Assembly: GCA_040954595.2 (NCBI GenBank)
Contig: CM082577.2
Location: 17,918,001-17,982,000, forward strand
From: Balanoglossus misakiensis
Taxonomy: Eukaryota > Hemichordata
Reading direction: 5' to 3'
Length of the DNA: 64,000 bases
Shown: positions 46,499-58,689 of the stretch, piece after piece
Numbering within the stretch: the first letter of the stretch is position 1
How the letters are laid out: each line of letters opens with the position of its first letter
Translations under genes and position numbers: made by a program
Notes under the pieces: generated by a model
What the model was told of the DNA's origin: nothing
Databases searched by the model: none
What the model saw: the letters and a program-made list of their open reading frames with translations, nothing else

Positions 46499-46982
46499 TG
46501 TTGTGTACTGTGAGTATGTGTGCTGAAAATGCAACTTCATAAGTTGCAAACACAACATTGAGGTCAAAAATGGGTGATAGTGAGTTAAAAATGGGAGGTT
46601 GTGGGTTGAATTTTGGTCTTGATTACGCTCCATAATGACCACCTGGCAGCCAGTTGATGATTTCTAGTTTGTAACTATTACTCACATATTTCAACTAATT
46701 TTATACAAACTTTAACCTTAGTGCACCATGATGTACATGGGAACATCATACAGGCTGAAATCTTGTTACAATTATTTTGAGAGCCATTTTGCAGACACAC
46801 CTTTTCTGATGTCATTCTAACATGACTTCTTTAAAATTGTTCTTACTCTATAGATGCAGCAATGACTGTATTGTTGGCAATGACGTATAGTTAAGATCAG
46901 AGACATATCCATCACTACTCTGCAAGAGACTTGTGCATAGTTTTGCAAGTTGCATATTGTTAGTGAAACTTCTGTTTGTTAA

Positions 46983-47479
46983 GATGGGGCACCCTTATCT
47001 TTTTACCCGTTGCTATGGGTCGTTTTTAGACATTACACCCCGCTTTGGACTAAACGGTTTTTAGAGTCTAACAAGGGGCTGGTAACTAGTTGAAATCTGC
47101 ACGATTGTGAGCGTGCGCTATTCAGTGACCTCAAAAACGAACTTGATACGATTTCATTAGTTGCTTGAACCAGAGAAGATTGTGAAGGACTTTGTTTTTG
47201 AATAAGGTCGTTTGAATCAGTGGATTTCAGCATACCCGTACCACCCCTGGAAAAGTCACCAATCTAGCACTGACCGCTGCTTTGCCGTACTTGCGTGGTG
47301 GCCTATGGCCGGGCGGTAGCTGCCGTAACCATACTCGGACAGGGGGTGTGCACACAATCGTGTGATTTTCAACTAGTTACAAGCCCCTTGTCGGACGTTC
47401 ATATAGGTTTTGTTCAAAACTGAGTGTGCTGTCCTATAAAGGCCCATAGCAACGGGCAAAAAGATATGGGTGCTCCATC
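46983..47479. mobile_element. TTAA MITE upstream of MRTF exon 6
   Basis: 497 bp between exact TTAA at 46979-46982 and 47480-47483. Inverted ends: gatggggcacccttatcttt and its close complement, extending about 40 bp with ttacccgttgctatggg. It ends 76 bp before exon 6, so its right part could affect the acceptor region. Confidence 0.8.
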
Positions 47480-47555
47480 TTAAGTGCAGATGGCTTTAGC
47501 TTATATTGATGATAGTTTTGAGAAAAAACCAATGTTAATGTTCTTGTGCCAACAG

Positions 47556-49483
47556 GCGGTGAAGTACCATTTGTGAAGACCAACAGTATGGATGTTAGTG
47601 AGCTGGATGTCTTCAATGATGATACTCACGATGTAAGCGATGATGCACTGTCACCTCCTCAGCAGACAGAAACTGTTCATGTTAGTACAGCCACAGTGAG
47701 TACAGGCATTCCATCACCACCAGATCTGGGCCCACTTCTTGAAAAACTGGACCATCCCATTGATGATACATCCACCAATCAGCAGCACGTGTTTAGCTGG
47801 TCCGCTAATGCCACCACTAACAGTAGTGCATCACAGGCTACTATGAGCATAGCTAATGCCATCAGTAGGGTAACACAGCAAGTTGTTACACAGCAACAGC
47901 AACAACAGCAGCAGCAACAACAACAACAACAACAACAACAACAGCAAGCTGCTCAAGGATTGAAATTATCACAACCCAAACAAATGAAGAAAAGCAACAA
48001 ACCTAAGAAGACTAAACCAAAAGAAATCAAATTCCACGAGTATAAACCTCCAAATGAACAAGCAAGTAAGAAAGAACCTGAGCCTGCCCTCGACTCTTCA
48101 TACAATGTGTTACTGCAACAACAGCAATTGTTCCTACAGCTGCAGTTGCAGTTACAACATCAGAATCAACAAGGGCAGTTCATCTTGCCCAACACGACAG
48201 GTTCTACATTGCAACAGGAAATACAACTGCAACAACAACAGCATCAAGTGACTAGTACAGTTACATCTACCAGTACTGCCCCTGCAACAACTGTAGCACG
48301 TGCCTCTGCACCTTTAAGTTCAAGCACCGGAAATGCCACAAATAGCAGCAGTGAGACTAACAAATCACGTAGTCAAAATAATCTGGAAGATATGAAAGTG
48401 CCTGAACTGAGGGCAGAGCTCAAAAGTCGAGGGCTTCCTGTGTCTGGCACTAAACAACAACTGTTGGATCGTTTAAGAGCAGCAGAGAGTAAAACTAACT
48501 CAAGCTACTCAACACCAAGTTATGCACTTGTAACTTCACCAGATCTGAAAAAGGTTGCCAGTTCACCAGATATGATAACTGATGACAATTTAGGAAGCAG
48601 TATAAGTAGTGCACCAGGATCTGTCAGCTCCCCACCAGTGTCACCTAGCAATTCAGAATTCAGTAGTTCTCTGAATATACCCTCTTCACCTATGAGTGTA
48701 GCCGATCCCTTGTCACCACCACAAGCTCAGACAACTGTTCAAAATCAGCATCCTCTTGCATGTATTGGTAGCCCAGTCAAGGTCGTTGCTCCAAGTCAGA
48801 ATGTCATCCTGTCTAACCAATCAGCTGTGACAAGTCCAGTGTCATTCAGTGTAGCAACATCGGATTCACCCTTGGCAAGCAGTGTTAATGTTGCACCAAT
48901 GGACGTGGATACGAATAGCAATTCTTCAGAAATGATGGATTTAGACCCGCAGAAAAGTTCTCTGTTGCTCTTACATCAAAAGATGCTAATAGGACAGCTG
49001 CAGCAAAGACTTGAATCAACAACTCGACAGTTGCAAGAAAGGGAACGTCAAGTGAAGCAACTTGAAAGGACCACACCTGAAATCCAGTCATTATCAGTGG
49101 CACCTCCAAAAACAGTTCAGTCGCCGCCGCCACCACCACCACCTCCCCCACCACCTCCCCCTCTGCCAGCCATCAACATACTCCTGAATGCTCAACCACA
49201 TCATACACAGTCACTGACTCCAAGATATCAAGCACCTCCTGTTCCTAATCTGTTTGATGACAAAGACAAACCACCGCAGCAGGTAATATTAGCTTTGCCT
49301 AATGGTGGCCAAACTCTTATTTTACCAACAAGTGCAGCCCAGACAGTAACCACAAAGTCAGCATCAATGCCAAGTAGCCCCACAGAGTCCAACCCTATAC
49401 CTGGTACCTTGGGATTACACAAATCACACACCAATCCTTCATTTCCGCCACCATCTTATAGTGAAGCTGTAAGCAGAAGAAAT
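47556..49483 (+). CDS. MRTF: MRTF exon 6 (polyQ, basic, SAP, zipper)
   Basis: 1928 bases between gccaacag and donor aat|gtgagt, phase 1 in and 0 out, encoding residues 194-836. It includes a 19-residue glutamine run of mixed CAG and CAA codons (47891-47947), the basic KKSNKPKKTKPKEIKFHEYK, the helix SYNVLLQQQQLFLQLQLQLQ, and the SAP domain EDMKVPELRAELKSRGLPVS with GTKQQLLDRL. A leucine-zipper-like helix (LLLLHQKMLIGQLQQRLEST) for dimerisation follows, then about 13 prolines near 49124, then FPPPSYSEAVSRRN, the counterpart of the vertebrate PPGYEEAM motif. The acidic, Ser/Pro-rich linkers diverge from vertebrates. Reading past the donor gives only a short tail to a stop at 49496. Confidence 0.95.
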
Positions 49484-50919
49484 GTGAGTACATTGTAGTC
49501 CTGTTGTTGTGCCTGCAGAAATAATTAATTGTCTTTATTTGTCCAAGTCCATGCTTGCTTTAGACTAGTAGTTATTGGTGTGGATAGTGTGTGCATTTCT
49601 GTAGTGTCTTTAATACAAGCATGTTTTCCTGTTCAATTTGAAAAAAGTAGAAATCAAATTACACCCTGTTATTTCCCATATACATGTACTATATAGTAAA
49701 ACTTACATAATTGTTTAAAAAAAAGAATGCAACAAACCCTGTAGTATAACTTGGTCGCAGTTCCTCCAACACTGGTCTAGCAACAGAATGCCACCCTTTG
49801 CCAATATTGTCATTGATAGGAAAACAAAAAATTATAATGTCTCTTTCCACCCATTTAAGAGTAGGGCATGTAGCCAATTATACATTTAACTTGGTTTAAC
49901 AAGAATCTTTATTGAACAACAAACTTCACAAAGACAATAAAATATGTAGGCTGATAGATTCAGTCGTTTTCAGGTGTTCCAACCATCCGGGACCTTCAAA
50001 CGTAACCATATCTGTTCTTTGAAAACATTTTTTTGCAACAAATCAGATTGCAAGATGGAGTTTAATTGACAGTTTTGTGAAATAAAACCACCCATATGGC
50101 TTGTGAAGAGCGTGATTGTAACCTGCCTCAGACCCCTATGTGATATGTCTTGTGACTATTCGAGCAATCAACCATTGAAGCCACTGCAGGCCTCTCATGA
50201 CTGTTTTCTGATAATATTGGTGGATTAGCAGTGTTTTAGCCAGCTTTTGAAAGCATGGGGCATTGTGACCCACAGCACGGGGTCAGCTTGATGAAAAGAG
50301 TAAATTAACTTGACTATATTTTGAGTGAGGTGCAAACCAAATACATTAAAACATGAAAACAAAAAACAACAAATTTAAAATGATAATACAATAGATTCAT
50401 GAAGGTATATTCACCAGGGAAAAGTTAATGTGAATCTGTCCTCAGTAGAGATTTTCTTCCAAAACTCATAAAGTTTTTAAAAAGTAACATACCGGTAACT
50501 GCTATAATGCTTTTAAGCAAGATCAAAGAACATCGCTTAGAGAGATGATGCCCAGTGACTCTCTACGTGGACTGCCCTAGGGGAGAATGTACACCATCAC
50601 ACAAAAGGATCACAATGAGATTGTATTGACGGCAACCTGTAGTCACTTGACCAGTGTTGGAGAAAGTGTGGTTTGGTCTACATAGCAATGGCAATGTTTA
50701 GCTTAACAGTCGAGTATTACCAATTACAACAAATTGCTTATGCTATTGCTGTGGCAAAAAGTGATACATGTATCAGGAGTAGCTCCAAAATTCTTGAATT
50801 CCAACAAGAGTGACTATACATGCCAGAAGATCAGGGCACTTATATCACTGTGTTCATTGCTTTGTCCAGGTTACTTAAAGCTCTCTCGTGTTGTGTTTCT
50901 ATCTATGTTGTTCTTATAG
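49484..50919 (+). other. MRTF: MRTF intron 6
   Basis: 1.4 kb with donor gtgagt and acceptor ttcttatag. No repeat family or second gene recognised. Confidence 0.75.
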
Positions 50920-50980
50920 CCAAGTGAACTGAAAAGCCAAGAACTGGAAGATTTACTGGAGATTCTTATCCAGAATGGAT
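50920..50980 (+). CDS. MRTF: MRTF exon 7
   Basis: 61 bases between ttcttatag and donor ggat|gtaagt, phase 0 in and 1 out. Encodes PSELKSQELEDLLEILIQNG. It corresponds to the vertebrate SSQQMDDLFDILIQSGEI helix at the start of the transactivation region, which confirms the joint to exon 6. Confidence 0.93.
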
Positions 50981-51759
50981 GTAAGTAGTAAACCTTCATA
51001 TACAGAGATCATGTTTACGCTTAATATGTGCACATTTGATGCAAAAATATCATTTGAATTGAAAATGGGATCCAACGCATCATTCAAATTTGATATGTAC
51101 ATCGTGCAGGTTTTGTCATGTAAAGGAGTGGCAAGATACAATAATGTTCTGATAGGTTAATGTAAATACCCCAATTCTCAAATTATATTTGCTATCGTGA
51201 TCACAGCAGCTGTTCAGTTGTGGGCTTTAGCCTTGCAGTACATGTAGTGTACACAAGGTTGTTCCTGGTGTGTGTCTGTTAACATTCAGCAACTTCCTTC
51301 TTGATACAGTATTAAAATGAATGACAGAATTTCTCTCTCTTATTGTTTTTAAAAACCCTGCCAATGATATTATGAGTCTCAATACTTTTACTTCTTTTGA
51401 ACCGTTTGATATGAAAGAGAAAGTATAAAAGCTCTTATCTCAAATAAGTGATGGTTAGAAGAAATCGAGAGCCAAAGGAATAAGCCATTCTTTCCCAAGT
51501 TAATTGTAATGTCTGGAGATAATTGCTATGGGCGAAAAGGACAAATTTATGGTGGAATGTGAATGTTTTTGGGTAAGGAGGCTATCGTAGGGAATTGTAA
51601 AAGTGAAATGACCTGGTTTTGTTGTGAATTGCATCTCTTGACACCCAGCTGTTTTAAGAAACCACTGGGAATGTAAAACTGCAGCCAAATTATTCATGTT
51701 GGATTGTGTGTACAGCTTTCTAGCATATTGCTGATATTGTCTTTCTGTATACTCTGCAG
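50981..51759 (+). other. MRTF: MRTF intron 7
   Basis: 0.78 kb, gtaagt to actctgcag. Nothing recognised. Confidence 0.75.
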
Positions 51760-52568
51760 ATAAACCACCATCAACACCTAGAGTTACAGAGGCATACCAT
51801 TTACCAACTATGGCTCCTGCATCGGCTAACTTGACTTCAGCAACTTTCCCAGCAACTGTGACAGCAAGTACAGGATCAGGTGCAGCCACTGTACTGTTTA
51901 CAACCTTGCCTGTCAATGTATCTGCCACTCAACAAAATGTACCAGCTACCAGCAATACCATAGTCCTGGGTCAACCTATTTCTATGACAACCAATCATAC
52001 TGTGACAACATCTGCAATTTCTACCAGCAGCACATCACGTAATAGACAAGCACCACCAGCATTGAAAATTACCAAAGCAATAAATGCCCTTGCTAGAGGA
52101 GATATTGTCACAAAGCCTGCAACTCAGCAACAGCAGCAGCAGCCGTACATGGCAGAGCTGCCCATGGATGTGGACAGTGGAGACCCTACTTTGGCATCCC
52201 TGGACATTCTCAGTAATGATAGGGACATGTTAGATTTGCATAAAAATCAGAGCAATGGCTCAGATGTGCCCAAGGTGAAGATAGAACCAAGTGAAGCTGA
52301 TTCAAATCAAAACTCTCATTGTCAGTTTGGTACTCATAGCATAGAATCAGATTTGGACTGGCTGAGTTTGATCAACAGTTCAGGAACTGGGCTTACTCCA
52401 GTAACAGGGTTGACACCAGTTCCAACTTTTCCGATGGATTCTGGTATTGGCACACCCTCATTTCCAGGAGACCACTTCCTGAACTTTTTTGACTTAACAG
52501 ATGTGAGCACACCAACAGAACTACACCACTTAGAAGGGGACCAGCTAGACAATATACCTATAGATTGA
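51760..52568 (+). CDS. MRTF: MRTF exon 8 (C-terminal activation region)
   Basis: 809 coding bases from acceptor actctgcag to the stop TGA at 52566. Encodes YKPPSTPRVTEAYHLPTMAP and 249 more residues. The segment is rich in Ser, Thr and Pro, with a short Q run, PMDVDSGDPTLASLDIL, a likely SUMO-type site VKIEPSE, and the acidic-hydrophobic ESDLDWLSLINSS, which resembles the vertebrate MDWLEL motif. It ends GDHFLNFFDLTDVSTPTELH ... NIPID. This is the expected transcription-activation domain. Confidence 0.93.
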
Positions 52569-53249
52569 CCTCATTGTGTTTAACAAATTGCATTCAACTG
52601 AATGTACTCAGCACGTGCAAGTTCTTATGAAGTCATTGAGGTTGTGTGATCTGACAAGCTGGATGTCACAGTGTCTTCACTACATTCTCTAAATACGAGA
52701 GCAGTGACAAGTTATTTCCATTGTTTTGCCACATCACTCATCACTGTACACGAAATGGTCCATAAACTCCTTTATGTATGCTTCATAAAAAAGAAAGCTT
52801 TTGATCGAGTCATCTTGTATTGATGTTCTTTTTGTTAAAACCAATCTTTCGAAATCATAGAAGCATAATATAGGCAAACAGAAAAGATGTATTTTTGTAT
52901 CACAGGAGACTTTCAATATCCTTGTAACTAGCAGCTCAGTACAGCCAAAAGGAGCTCGGCCATGTTCCCAGCTAGCTCACATCTCTGTAATACAGGGGTG
53001 TGGGTGGTATTTGTAATCTTCTCTTACAGACTTCTCACACCCGATCTACAGAGATGCTCACACAGCCATTAAAGGGAGGTGAGCAGCAGCCCTGGTTTTT
53101 TTCATTTGTGCTGTCCATATGTACATGAAATGAAGCTGTGCACATTTGCATATGTACAATTTCAATGCAAAAATTTGTATCAGTTCTGTTTGTATGATCC
53201 CATTTTTCCTCATTCAACCAAACTTTTCATTAGCAACCATTATCATTCA

Positions 53250-53486
53250 TTATATTATACCAGTATATTGATGGTGTAAATCACGCTATTTTATTGGTCG
53301 AGACACGACACGTGACTGTGATATTTCGCCATATACCACAGTCATATATCATAGTCAAAGAAAATGCCTTTTTAAAATGTTTTATGCAAAGTTTCAATAT
53401 ACTGGCATAATCGCTCGTGCTTATATGTCGTGAACTGGTCAAAATCTTGTGGTATACCATGGCTGGGGGTGTTTTATTGCTTAAAT
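53250..53486 (+). mobile_element. HB-2 copy b (left hairpin arm lost)
   Basis: The body starts attatattataccagtatat and ends tatactggcataat. It is followed directly by the apex remnant cgctcgtgc and the right arm gtggtataccatggctgggg to ttattgcttaa. The deletion runs from the body end to the hairpin tip. Confidence 0.75.
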
Positions 53487-53694
53487 ATGAATCCTGTAAA
53501 ATTGCCTTAACAAAGTCTTAAAAATTAGCATCACATATTATAACTTTGAGTTAAAGTTTTTGTGACATGGTAAAGTGGTTTTCGTAAAACATGGAGTTTT
53601 AACTCCACAGTTATATTGACAGTTTTGATGACATCATCAAGATATCTATTGGTATCAACAAACTGCCTAACTGAAGTGTCTGCCAGTAAGCCAA

Positions 53695-54006
53695 TATTAT
53701 ATTATACCAGTATATTGATGGTGTAAATCACGCTATTTGATTGGTCGAGACACGACACGTGACCGTGATATATTAGCCATATACCACAGTCATATAACAT
53801 AGTCAAAGAAAATGCCTTTTTAAAATGTTTTATGCAAAGTTTCAATATACTGGTATAATATAATAGCAATAAAACACCCCCAGCCATGGTATACCACGAG
53901 ATTTTGACCAGTTCAACTCCATATACGCACTCGCTATCGCTCGTGCGTATATGTCGTGAACTGGTCAAAATCTCATGGTATACCATGGCTGGGGGTGTTT
54001 TATTGC
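53695..54006 (+). mobile_element. HB-2 copy c (complete)
   Basis: The body, 53695-53865, has perfect 24-bp inverted ends (tattatattataccagtata, tatactggtataatataata). The hairpin, 53866-54006, opens gcaataaaacacccccagcc and closes with the complement. The apex at 53930-53943, on the minus strand, is CGAG-C-GATA-G-CGAG. The body includes gattggtc and cacgtgac. Best reference copy of the HB architecture. Confidence 0.85.
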
Positions 54007-54009
54007 TTA

Positions 54010-56960
54010 AATAATACACAGCATATATCAGCTCTGGATAGTGATAGTATTTCAGACTGATAACATTTTGCCTCAAAATTGATGTTCTTTACATATTTTG
54101 TTGCACCAAAAAAAATGCAATTGGATACACTACCTGGTATACACCAAATGTACTCGTCTCAGCTTATTCAAGTTTTGCCCTACTGGTAGACAGTTGTACA
54201 ATCTGTTACTGTATTTGTACAGTACACAGAGTCTCAATACAGTCAACACATGCGTGTATGTGTCTCTGTACTGAGTGACTAAAGCTTTCTTTGTTTGGCT
54301 CTATGCCAATTTATTTGCATAATTTGTCAACATTTTTTAGTTCTTGTCTTCTGATATTCGCTCCCCAAAATTAAATTGACATTAAGGTGAATCAAGAATG
54401 ATAGGGTTACACACAAAAGATGGCCGTTTATGGACTGTGTGTGTGGCATTAGTCTTGCCCACAGCCTGTACAATACACCATGGAGTCCATATATAGCTAT
54501 ATTTTGTGAAGAGCCATATATTACTTGTAGTGAACAGCTTATACATTTATTCTGTGAAATTAGTTTGATTTTTATTATGCTGTCTGATTCAATTGTAGGC
54601 ATATTTTCTACATTTGCAGATAAATGTGACATTTACTAGAATTTGTCTATCTTAGCAATCATGCTATTTTATATTGATTTGTCTGCATCTGTTTCCTGGA
54701 AAGACATTGAAAATGTTGGGATTTCAGAGTTGTTGGTTTTGATCTGCCCGAAATAGATTCTTAATTTGACTCCTGCAACTGAGCTGGTGCAGGATTACAA
54801 TTCATTTTATTATATAAAGGAACTGAGGACTATAGTGCATTTGCACAACCCACTTATAGTTGCCATATTGCTCATATATTTCATGGCTCTTAGAGCTAGA
54901 AGTTATATTATTTTCATTCAGTCTTGTACAAAAATAAAAAGTAAGAAAAAAAATATTGTTAAGAAAAAGTAAGACAATCTGAATTGAATACTGTAACTTG
55001 GGTTTGTGTATAATGCAAATCACTGCAATGGCGTTAAGATACTGGCTACAATATTCAGTTGATGTGTGTGGCCACTAGATGACAAGAAACTCCAAAAAGT
55101 CATCGTGTGATAATGTAGCTCAAGTATTCTCTTTTTTTCATATTCATTGATTTTGTTTAAAGTGTGCAAAATGCTTCTGCTCACAAATTTGTTTATACAG
55201 GAAACATAATACTTTATGGATAAAATGGTGTCCAGGTGAACGTCATACGAATTTTGATATCATTCAATGTTATAGTTAAGTAGTTGTCTTTCTACACAAT
55301 CTTTATGTGAAACGTTTAAAAGAATAAATTTTCAAGACAGTGTGTAGAAAAGTTTAAAAGTAGAGTGACACATTCATCTCAAACACTGATAGAAAAGAGT
55401 CCAGAAAATAAGTGTGTTTTACATGCATGATGGTGAAAGCATCAAAGGACTTTATTACGTAGCACTCAAATTATTAATAAAACAAGAAGAAGAAAATGAG
55501 AGAAAAAAATCACTTAACCACATGACTGAGCAATGCTGGTTATATATCATTGGTGCTTTAGTACAAAAATTCAATACGTGAACTTTCATGTAGAATTCTT
55601 TGCATTTATCCTAGGTCAACTATAAGAAGTTCTAAAAGGGAAACAAGCTGTAACGTTTGATTCCGAGTCCTTTTTCCTATACATCTACAAATTCATGATA
55701 CAGTAGTCACTTAGTAAGTAATGCATGCATGCTTTTAATTTGGGTAATGTTTTACTAGCTAAGTGCCATTTTGTAAGATGCTTTTATTGGAAAATCAAAA
55801 CCAGTACATTCACAGAAGAAGAAAAAACAATTCTGAAAACTGTGTCAAAAGTTGCAGCTTTGGACCCCATAATACCTTTTACAATAAGTGTGCAAGGTTT
55901 TATTCTAACTTGTGGGATTACTCCTATAAGACTACTCTGCGTGGTCAAATGTTTTATACTGTACAGAAAACAAATCTGTCTGAAACAGAAATTATTCAGA
56001 GAAATGAATTATTTTGTAACATTGACATGTTTGCAAGTTATGTGTCATATAACCATACGATATCGTAATGTTGTAAATAGATTTACTCCATTGGCACTGT
56101 ATGATAGATGCATTTTGTCAGCTCACTTTTGATGGTTTGCAAGACTTGCATGAGAAAGACTGTCCATGCTTCAATTAGCTGTCAAAATGAATGTCACAAA
56201 TTATTTATCTGGAATATTGATAAATGCATCTTAAGTTTTAGTACTCTTCTGCTGATATGTTTAGACATTTGTAGATAGAAGTCTTCAATTTGGTAACATT
56301 TGTTCCGGCTTAGTACATTTTCCATACCATGTACATGGGATGTAGGTCGGATAAACTGCATGTGTGCATGCAGGCGAGAATGACTTCCATGTTTGGGTAT
56401 TGTAAATGTATTTACCTTTACACACCATAGTTGTATTTTACACCAAGGAAAGTGTGTTTTCCTTGTTTGCAACAATATGGCTTCTGGCAAATTATCAAGT
56501 TTGATATTGTATATCCTTGAAGAAATCAAGTACCAGTAATGTGTATATCACGTTATGTGATGTCATTTTTGTTAGAGGTTTTGATTTTCATTGATTCTAC
56601 AATTTAAGTCTTGATTCATTGAAATTGCCGATACAAAGTTTTTTTCCCAACGGGACTCCCAGGAATATATGCTGTGCAGTGCCACAAATACAGTGGCCAT
56701 CCACATTTAATTTGAGTACATTACACAGAGCGTAGGCATAATTTTGAGTAGCACCAAGGGATACTTGTTTTTTGAGACAGATTGCCATTGCTTTTGAATT
56801 GTTTCGTTGATTAGCTAAAAAGAACAGTTTCATTTGAATAAAACGTGTAAAAGGTGTTTGTATGTATAATATGCCAAACCATATTTTCTCTCTTAAAGAA
56901 CCTGCCAAGTCTCAACCTGAGAGTAGCCAGTATTTTTATAATTAATGATGAATCGGTTAG
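54010..56960. other. Non-coding stretch
   Basis: AT-rich, with no recognised gene, RNA or repeat family apart from the AATAAA hexamers noted for the 3' region. Open frames (for example 55725-56132) have no family resemblance. Confidence 0.45.
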
Positions 56961-56963
56961 AAG

Positions 56964-57168
56964 TACTGTAAAACGGGTTATTTTTGCGACAGGAAATTTT
57001 CACGATATCAAAAGAGGCAACTAATACGCGAGTATTAATTTTCGCATTCTCGTATTTCACTGCATCATTATCTCCGAAAAACATTTTTACGCGACTTTTT
57101 ATTTTCACGTTTGGCTCTCACGTATTTCGCGAAAATGTATTGCTCACGAAAAAACCTGTTTTACAGTA
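56964..57168. mobile_element. TA-site MITE, copy 2 (205 bp)
   Basis: Ends tactgtaaaacgggtt and aacctgttttacagta in inverted orientation; the outer TA on each side fits a Tc1/mariner-type TA duplication. The interior has inverted blocks such as ttttcacgatatc and ttttcacg. The copy at 30123-30318 is its relative. Confidence 0.7.
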
Positions 57169-57524
57169 TTCACTCTTTTATCAAAGTTCATTCCATTGCA
57201 ATACACCCATTGCGACTCCCAGATACATGAGATAGATGTGATACAATACCCAATGCTCAAATACCACACTTCCAGTATACTGTGAACACAGCATATTCAC
57301 TGGATTTGCAATGGGTGTATTTAGTATTCCTATTGTATATTTTAGGGGAACACAATTTCACCAAAAAAGTGAATTTGTGTCAATGCCTATTGTAAAAGTT
57401 ATGCTTAGTTTTCTCAAATAAAAGTTTTCATTTGTTACAGCTTGTATATACAGCGTATTCTTTTTAATGTTATGTGTCAGATCATATAATGCCTAAATAA
57501 ATAAACTGCTTTGCTACTGAAAAA

Positions 57525-58680
57525 AGCTTGTGTGTGTGTGTGCATTAGAAATTCTTTTTCCCCAACTGCTGATTTTCAGCAGTTCATCATTCATCCTATT
57601 AATTGCCAATGTTACAACAAATGTGACACAAATTTTACTTGTAATTTATAGTCTATGATGAGCTATAGCTGTACTGAGTATATAGCCAATCACTTCTAAC
57701 TCCCAAAAGTAGTGTAGGAGGTTGATCTGTTATATTCTGGTTACAGCCATGACTGCAAAACTTCAAACCCCACACAGATAAAATATACCATTTCAAGCAA
57801 TTTTGCACAGGAGAAAGTTAGCTGTTTCACAACTGGGCAATTCAACAACAATATTTGCATCCCTTGAAAATTTGTGTGGAAAAATTAATGCCGTGTTGTG
57901 TATGTCACTCAAAGTTAAAGTCATTTTCAAACTTACAGTTTTATTCCAATCAATATGAACTAGTTATGAACTTTTTTGTTACGATGTATTTTCAATTGCA
58001 CACAAGGGTCAGGGACACTACTTATGCTTGTGGTATCATCAGCCATTCAAAAGTGACATACATGTCTATCACTTATATCCCAATAGTATGTACCGGTACC
58101 CAATCTCATACCAATCAATCAGAGAGGTATTTTTTGAAAAATTTAATTTCTGCCTCCCCAGAATATAATGTTATTTATCCTCAAACAAAGAGTCTTAGCT
58201 AACCAACAGCATGTAAAATCACTCTCTCCTAGGGTCTATGCTCTTTGGGTCTTGAAGTCATGTTTTGTTTACTGTCTAGAACCTCATGGTTTGACGTACA
58301 TATGGGAATCAATAGTGGCAGGTGGGCATGTACCCAAAGCCAAAGTGTCAGTGCCTTGCCATTGATTTTCATTTGAAATCTTCTATTATAGCAGCATTTT
58401 CAAACATTGCCTAGTGTGTCGATTAAAAAAAAAACATTTGTGAATTTTGCCAGTTTTCTGAACACATGACAAGTCTGGCAACTCACACTCCAAACCAGGT
58501 AGTCGACCTTTGCACGCGGGCCTACTGGCACACTTGACATGCAGCGGACTATTTGCATAAAACTCAACAGTCACATACCTTGTAAGGTAAGCATCGGTCA
58601 ACCCTCACAGTTACGACAACAGGATTTATGGTGTATGAATGGCTTGATACCCGAATTTAAGTCCAGAAATAGTGGGGCAG
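57525..58680. other. No recognisable feature
   Basis: A short TG microsatellite at 57530 and otherwise unique-looking AT-rich DNA. Confidence 0.4.
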
Positions 58681-58689
58681 TTAACCAAA

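Larger units (their letters stand above)
19160..52568 (+). other. MRTF: MRTF gene (eight recognised exons)
   Basis: Myocardin-related transcription factor. In the family, RPEL motifs bind G-actin and hold the protein in the cytoplasm; when actin polymerises it enters the nucleus and drives SRF targets. Exons: 19160-19458, 35191-35256, 41760-41815, 44619-44694, 45903-46064, 47556-49483, 50920-50980, 51760-52568. Every junction is gt..ag and every phase agrees, giving 1125 residues from the Met at 19239. Order: RPEL1 (74-95), RPEL2 (115-139), RPEL3 with basic RLKRAR (140-193), polyQ (306-324), basic B1-like KKSNKPKKTKPK (about 338), Q-rich helix, SAP (about 470-504), leucine zipper (about 663-700), polyproline (about 717), and C-terminal activation region. 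Length falls near vertebrate MRTF-A/B. At least one 5' exon is unseen. Confidence 0.95.
52569..57520 (+). other. MRTF: Probable MRTF 3' UTR / downstream region
   Basis: No open frame with a recognised domain. It contains HB-2 copies b and c and a TA-site MITE. AATAAA hexamers occur at about 54929 and 55323. The best poly(A) candidate is the doubled AATAAATAAA at 57496-57505, followed by a TG-repeat at 57530-57542, the usual arrangement of signal and GU-rich element. The true 3' end is not provable here. Confidence 0.4.

Noticed and set aside
48885-49434. Minus-strand frames opposite MRTF exon 6
   Set aside because: Shadows of a strongly supported coding exon.
49484-49498. Read-through end of exon 6 as the MRTF C-terminus
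   Set aside because: A good donor (aat|gtgagt) and in-phase exons 7 and 8 with family-typical sequence show splicing continues.
55725-56132. 135-codon frame downstream of MRTF
   Set aside because: No family resemblance and no splice context; probably 3' UTR or intergenic noise.
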